A stretch of 64,000 nt of DNA from assembly GCF_011382985.1 (NCBI RefSeq), contig NZ_CP049933.1:3038001-3102000 (forward strand), written 5' to 3'. Positions 62,297 to 64,000 of the stretch are shown here, piece after piece (the first letter of the stretch is position 1; the number at the start of each line of letters is the position of its first letter). The translations under genes and the position numbers were made by a program. This DNA is from Leucobacter coleopterorum (lineage in GTDB: Bacteria; Actinomycetota; Actinomycetes; Actinomycetales; Microbacteriaceae). The notes under the pieces are model-generated. The model worked only from the letters and a program-made list of their open reading frames with translations, was not told where the DNA came from and searched no databases.

Positions 62297-62752
62297 ATGG
62301 CTCGAGCGCAGATTCCCGACGGTGTGCACGCTGACTACGCAAACGAGGAGGTTCAAGAGACGCTGCGAACACTGCAGCAAACGCCCGACTACGATCATCT
62401 CGCCGCGTTTCTCACGTCGCTGCGCGAGGGGTACCTCGTGATCGATGTCACGGGCACCTCGACCAAACGAGGCCCGCGCGTGCGCACCATCCGCTCAACC
62501 AAGGGTCAGCTGGTGCTGCCCTTGTTCACCTCAATGGCCGAGTTGCGCGCCGCGATTCCGGCGAAGGATCAGGAGCACCTCAAGGGTGCGGTGATGGTGG
62601 CGCGGGAGGCGTTGGCGCTGATCAGCTCTGACCGCTTTGTCGCTGCGGAGATCGATAAGGCCTCGGCGTCGCTCGTGATCCTGCGCAAGTACATCTCACT
62701 CGCGGCTGGTGACGATCCAATTACCCCTGAGACGCTGGAGCAGATGCGGTAG
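62297..62752 (+). CDS. SseB-family protein
   Basis: This 151-residue protein starts at ATG 62297, nine bases after bioN. SseB N-terminal domain features are 'FLTSLREGYLVIDVTGTST', 'TKGQLVLPLFTSMAELRAAI' and a helical C-terminal part. SseB-like domains occur in actinobacterial soluble proteins of unknown role, sometimes linked to type III or VII secretion. Possible read-through from the biotin operon; a strong hairpin closes the transcription unit. Confidence 0.85.
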   Translation: MARAQIPDGVHADYANEEVQETLRTLQQTPDYDHLAAFLTSLREGYLVIDVTGTSTKRGPRVRTIRSTKGQLVLPLFTSMAELRAAIPAKDQEHLKGAVMVAREALALISSDRFVAAEIDKASASLVILRKYISLAAGDDPITPETLEQMR

Positions 62753-62771
62753 AAACCCCAACCTACGCGAA

Positions 62772-62812
62772 AGGGCCCCGCGCCGAGAAACAACGTTCTC
62801 GGCGCGGGCCCT
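62772..62812. terminator. Strong bidirectional terminator
   Basis: Arms 62772-62789 and 62796-62812 form a 17-pair GC-rich stem with a single bulged C and a six-base loop. It lies between the converging SseB-like and DUF308 genes. Confidence 0.8.
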
Positions 62813-62828
62813 CGTGCTTCACCAAATG

Positions 62829-63401
62829 TTACGCCAGAGACTTCATGCTGAACGCACGCACCACCTGCACGACGCCAAGCACGACCATGGAGATGCCGAG
62901 CAGGATCCACAGGGTGATGGCGCCCATGAGCGGCGAGAGCATGAGCACCAGGCCAGCGATGACGCTGATGATGCCGTAAATAACCGTCCACACCTTGTTG
63001 TTGCTCTGGCTGACAGTCGTAAAGGCCATAATGCCCTCAAACAGCCACAGCACACCGATGATCACCGTCAAGAAGACCGTGAGCACCGCCGCGGTTGCGC
63101 CCAGGTTCACCATCATGATGACGCCACCAACGATGTAGAGCAGGCCGAGCAAGATGTGACCGGTGCGGGCCCACCCGCCAAGAGTCCGGCTAAAGATCGC
63201 AGAACCGATGTAGACCACACCCATGACCAGCGCGTAGGCGGCAATGATCGCGGCCACAATCTGCAGGACGACCGCACCCGACTTCACGGGGAAAAACAGA
63301 ACGAGCAGACCAAGCACAACGGCGATGAGGCCACCAACCCCAAACGCGATGCGCATTCCGTCGCTTGCCCGGCTCATAACATTGGCTTCTTGAGTGCTCA
63401 T
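62829..63401 (-). CDS. DUF308 (HdeD-like) membrane protein
   Basis: The product is about 190 residues from ATG 63401, chosen because AAGGAGA precedes it; the frame extends 16 codons upstream. It has six hydrophobic segments arranged as three DUF308 pairs, e.g. 'GVGGLIAVVLGLLVLFFPV', 'HILLGLLYIVGGVIMMVNL' and 'YGIISVIAGLVLMLSPLMG'. HdeD in enterobacteria protects against acid; actinobacterial homologues are uncharacterised. Confidence 0.9.
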   Translation of the reverse strand: MSTQEANVMSRASDGMRIAFGVGGLIAVVLGLLVLFFPVKSGAVVLQIVAAIIAAYALVMGVVYIGSAIFSRTLGGWARTGHILLGLLYIVGGVIMMVNLGATAAVLTVFLTVIIGVLWLFEGIMAFTTVSQSNNKVWTVIYGIISVIAGLVLMLSPLMGAITLWILLGISMVVLGVVQVVRAFSMKSLA

Positions 63402-63549
63402 AATTGGCTCTCCTTCGTGAGTGTGCGTTGTGCCGTGCCTCCCCGACACGACCGCTTACCCTCATAATGGTGCATTTAGCGCGCGAGCGCCATCACCTTT
63501 TAGGACCAATTACTTTTGACAGTGCACGCCTCACGCTATCGGGCAAACA

Positions 63550-64000
63550 TTACAGCGTGATTGTTCCCCGTTTTTCACCCTTTGTGCTTCGCAATACAAA
63601 GTCGTAGTCGCCAGAAACTCGGGTCACGATCATCCAGCCAGTCGAGACACGCTGTTCGCCGCGCGGTTCATCTCCCACGCGGTTGTAGGTGAACCAGCAC
63701 TTGCCGGAGTGCACGGCCGCATCAACAATGAGGGTTCCGTTGTCGATCGTCATGTTGAGTTCACAATCACCGTCGTCGGTGCGCACGGTTTGTGTTGTTA
63801 TTTTGCCCTGTGTCTCCGGCTGCACAACGGTTGATCCGTCCGCCATCTGGCCCGTCTGTGAAACGCTGGAGGCGTACACCAGCCCGGCACCAACCAAGCT
63901 CGCGACGAGAAGGGCCCCGATCGTGATCGTTCCAGCGGATCCTAACGTCTGAAAAACCCCGCCGACAGATGCAATCTTTCCAGTTGAAGCGAGAGTCTTG
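63550..64000 (-). CDS. Membrane-anchored protein of unknown function (cut by window end)
   Basis: The frame is open from the right edge of the window to TAG-type stop at 63550. The visible N-terminal portion includes a hydrophobic helix ('TITIGALLVASLVGAGLVYA'), and the remaining 110 residues form an extracytoplasmic domain with two Cys ('DGDCELNMTI', 'HSGKCWFTYNRV') that may form a disulfide. The segment before the helix ('TLASTGKIASVGGVFQTLG') suggests that more of the protein lies outside the window. Family not recognised. Confidence 0.7.
   Translation of the reverse strand, partial: KTLASTGKIASVGGVFQTLGSAGTITIGALLVASLVGAGLVYASSVSQTGQMADGSTVVQPETQGKITTQTVRTDDGDCELNMTIDNGTLIVDAAVHSGKCWFTYNRVGDEPRGEQRVSTGWMIVTRVSGDYDFVLRSTKGEKRGTITL

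Noticed and set aside
1..64000. CRISPR arrays, rRNA operons, tandem-repeat arrays and well-known riboswitches
   Set aside because: No regularly spaced repeats, rRNA-like sequence or recognisable riboswitch core was found in any intergenic region read on both strands.

Overview
The window is high-GC, densely coding actinobacterial chromosome. A non-canonical mismatch endonuclease NucS, an archaeal/eukaryote-like single-chain glycyl-tRNA synthetase, a BioQ-BioY-BioM-BioN biotin uptake locus, DUF3618/YtxH/Holin-X envelope-stress genes and a PutA-sized proline-catabolism homologue point to the Micrococcales, probably Microbacteriaceae (Leucobacter-like). The taxon is an inference from gene content only.

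Layout. 1-4.35 kb: a siderophore/heme ABC uptake operon (binding protein, two FecCD permeases, ATPase) with a siderophore-interacting flavoreductase. 4.36-9.13 kb: a LysE/ArgO exporter and its presumed ArgP/LysG-type regulator, separated by a 3.2-kb block holding a decayed gene and a sortase-anchored DUF11 surface protein. 9.16-22.1 kb: mostly housekeeping genes: NhaC antiporter, YtcJ-like amidohydrolase with divergent TetR and AEC permease, nitroreductase, HemD, a PPOX-like flavoprotein, CPBP protease, GlyRS and NagB. 22.1-30.3 kb: an accessory island bounded by two nearly identical terminators and ending at tRNA-Tyr. It holds a phage lysis cassette (CHAP-like endolysin, XhlA-like protein, r1t-type holin), a DUF1906 glycoside-hydrolase-like gene split by an IS3-family element, two small phage-type genes, and an HTH/ImmA pair. 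30.5-35.3 kb: ElaA acetyltransferase, a giant PutA-like protein that has lost its catalytic residues, and a PEBP protein. 35.4-39.3 kb: a scrambled region with a FadR-type regulator, an unknown two-gene cassette, a 382-bp copy of the regulator, a truncated MBL-fold gene and its orphaned CsoR/CstR repressor with operators. 39.4-50.5 kb: TipA-like MerR, TrhO, TetR/NADPH oxidoreductase pair, a decayed DUF4143 ATPase, PepO, CstA with YbdD, and a BCCT transporter. 50.8-64 kb: alcohol dehydrogenase, MATE pump, secreted tripeptidyl aminopeptidase-like lipoprotein, MFS, NucS, lipoprotein, glycosyltransferase, the BioQ/BioYMN biotin locus, SseB-like and DUF308 proteins.

A dominant technical feature is about 15 single-base frame breaks, nearly all contractions of a homopolymer, in otherwise intact conserved genes. 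This looks like consensus error, so most broken genes here are reported as CDS with a frameshift. Only genes with a nonsense codon, IS insertion or truncation are called pseudogenes.

The most interesting biology is the PutA-like double pseudoenzyme at 30.9-34.7 kb, the terminator-bounded phage-derived island, and the rearranged sulfide-sensing locus at 38.3-39.3 kb.
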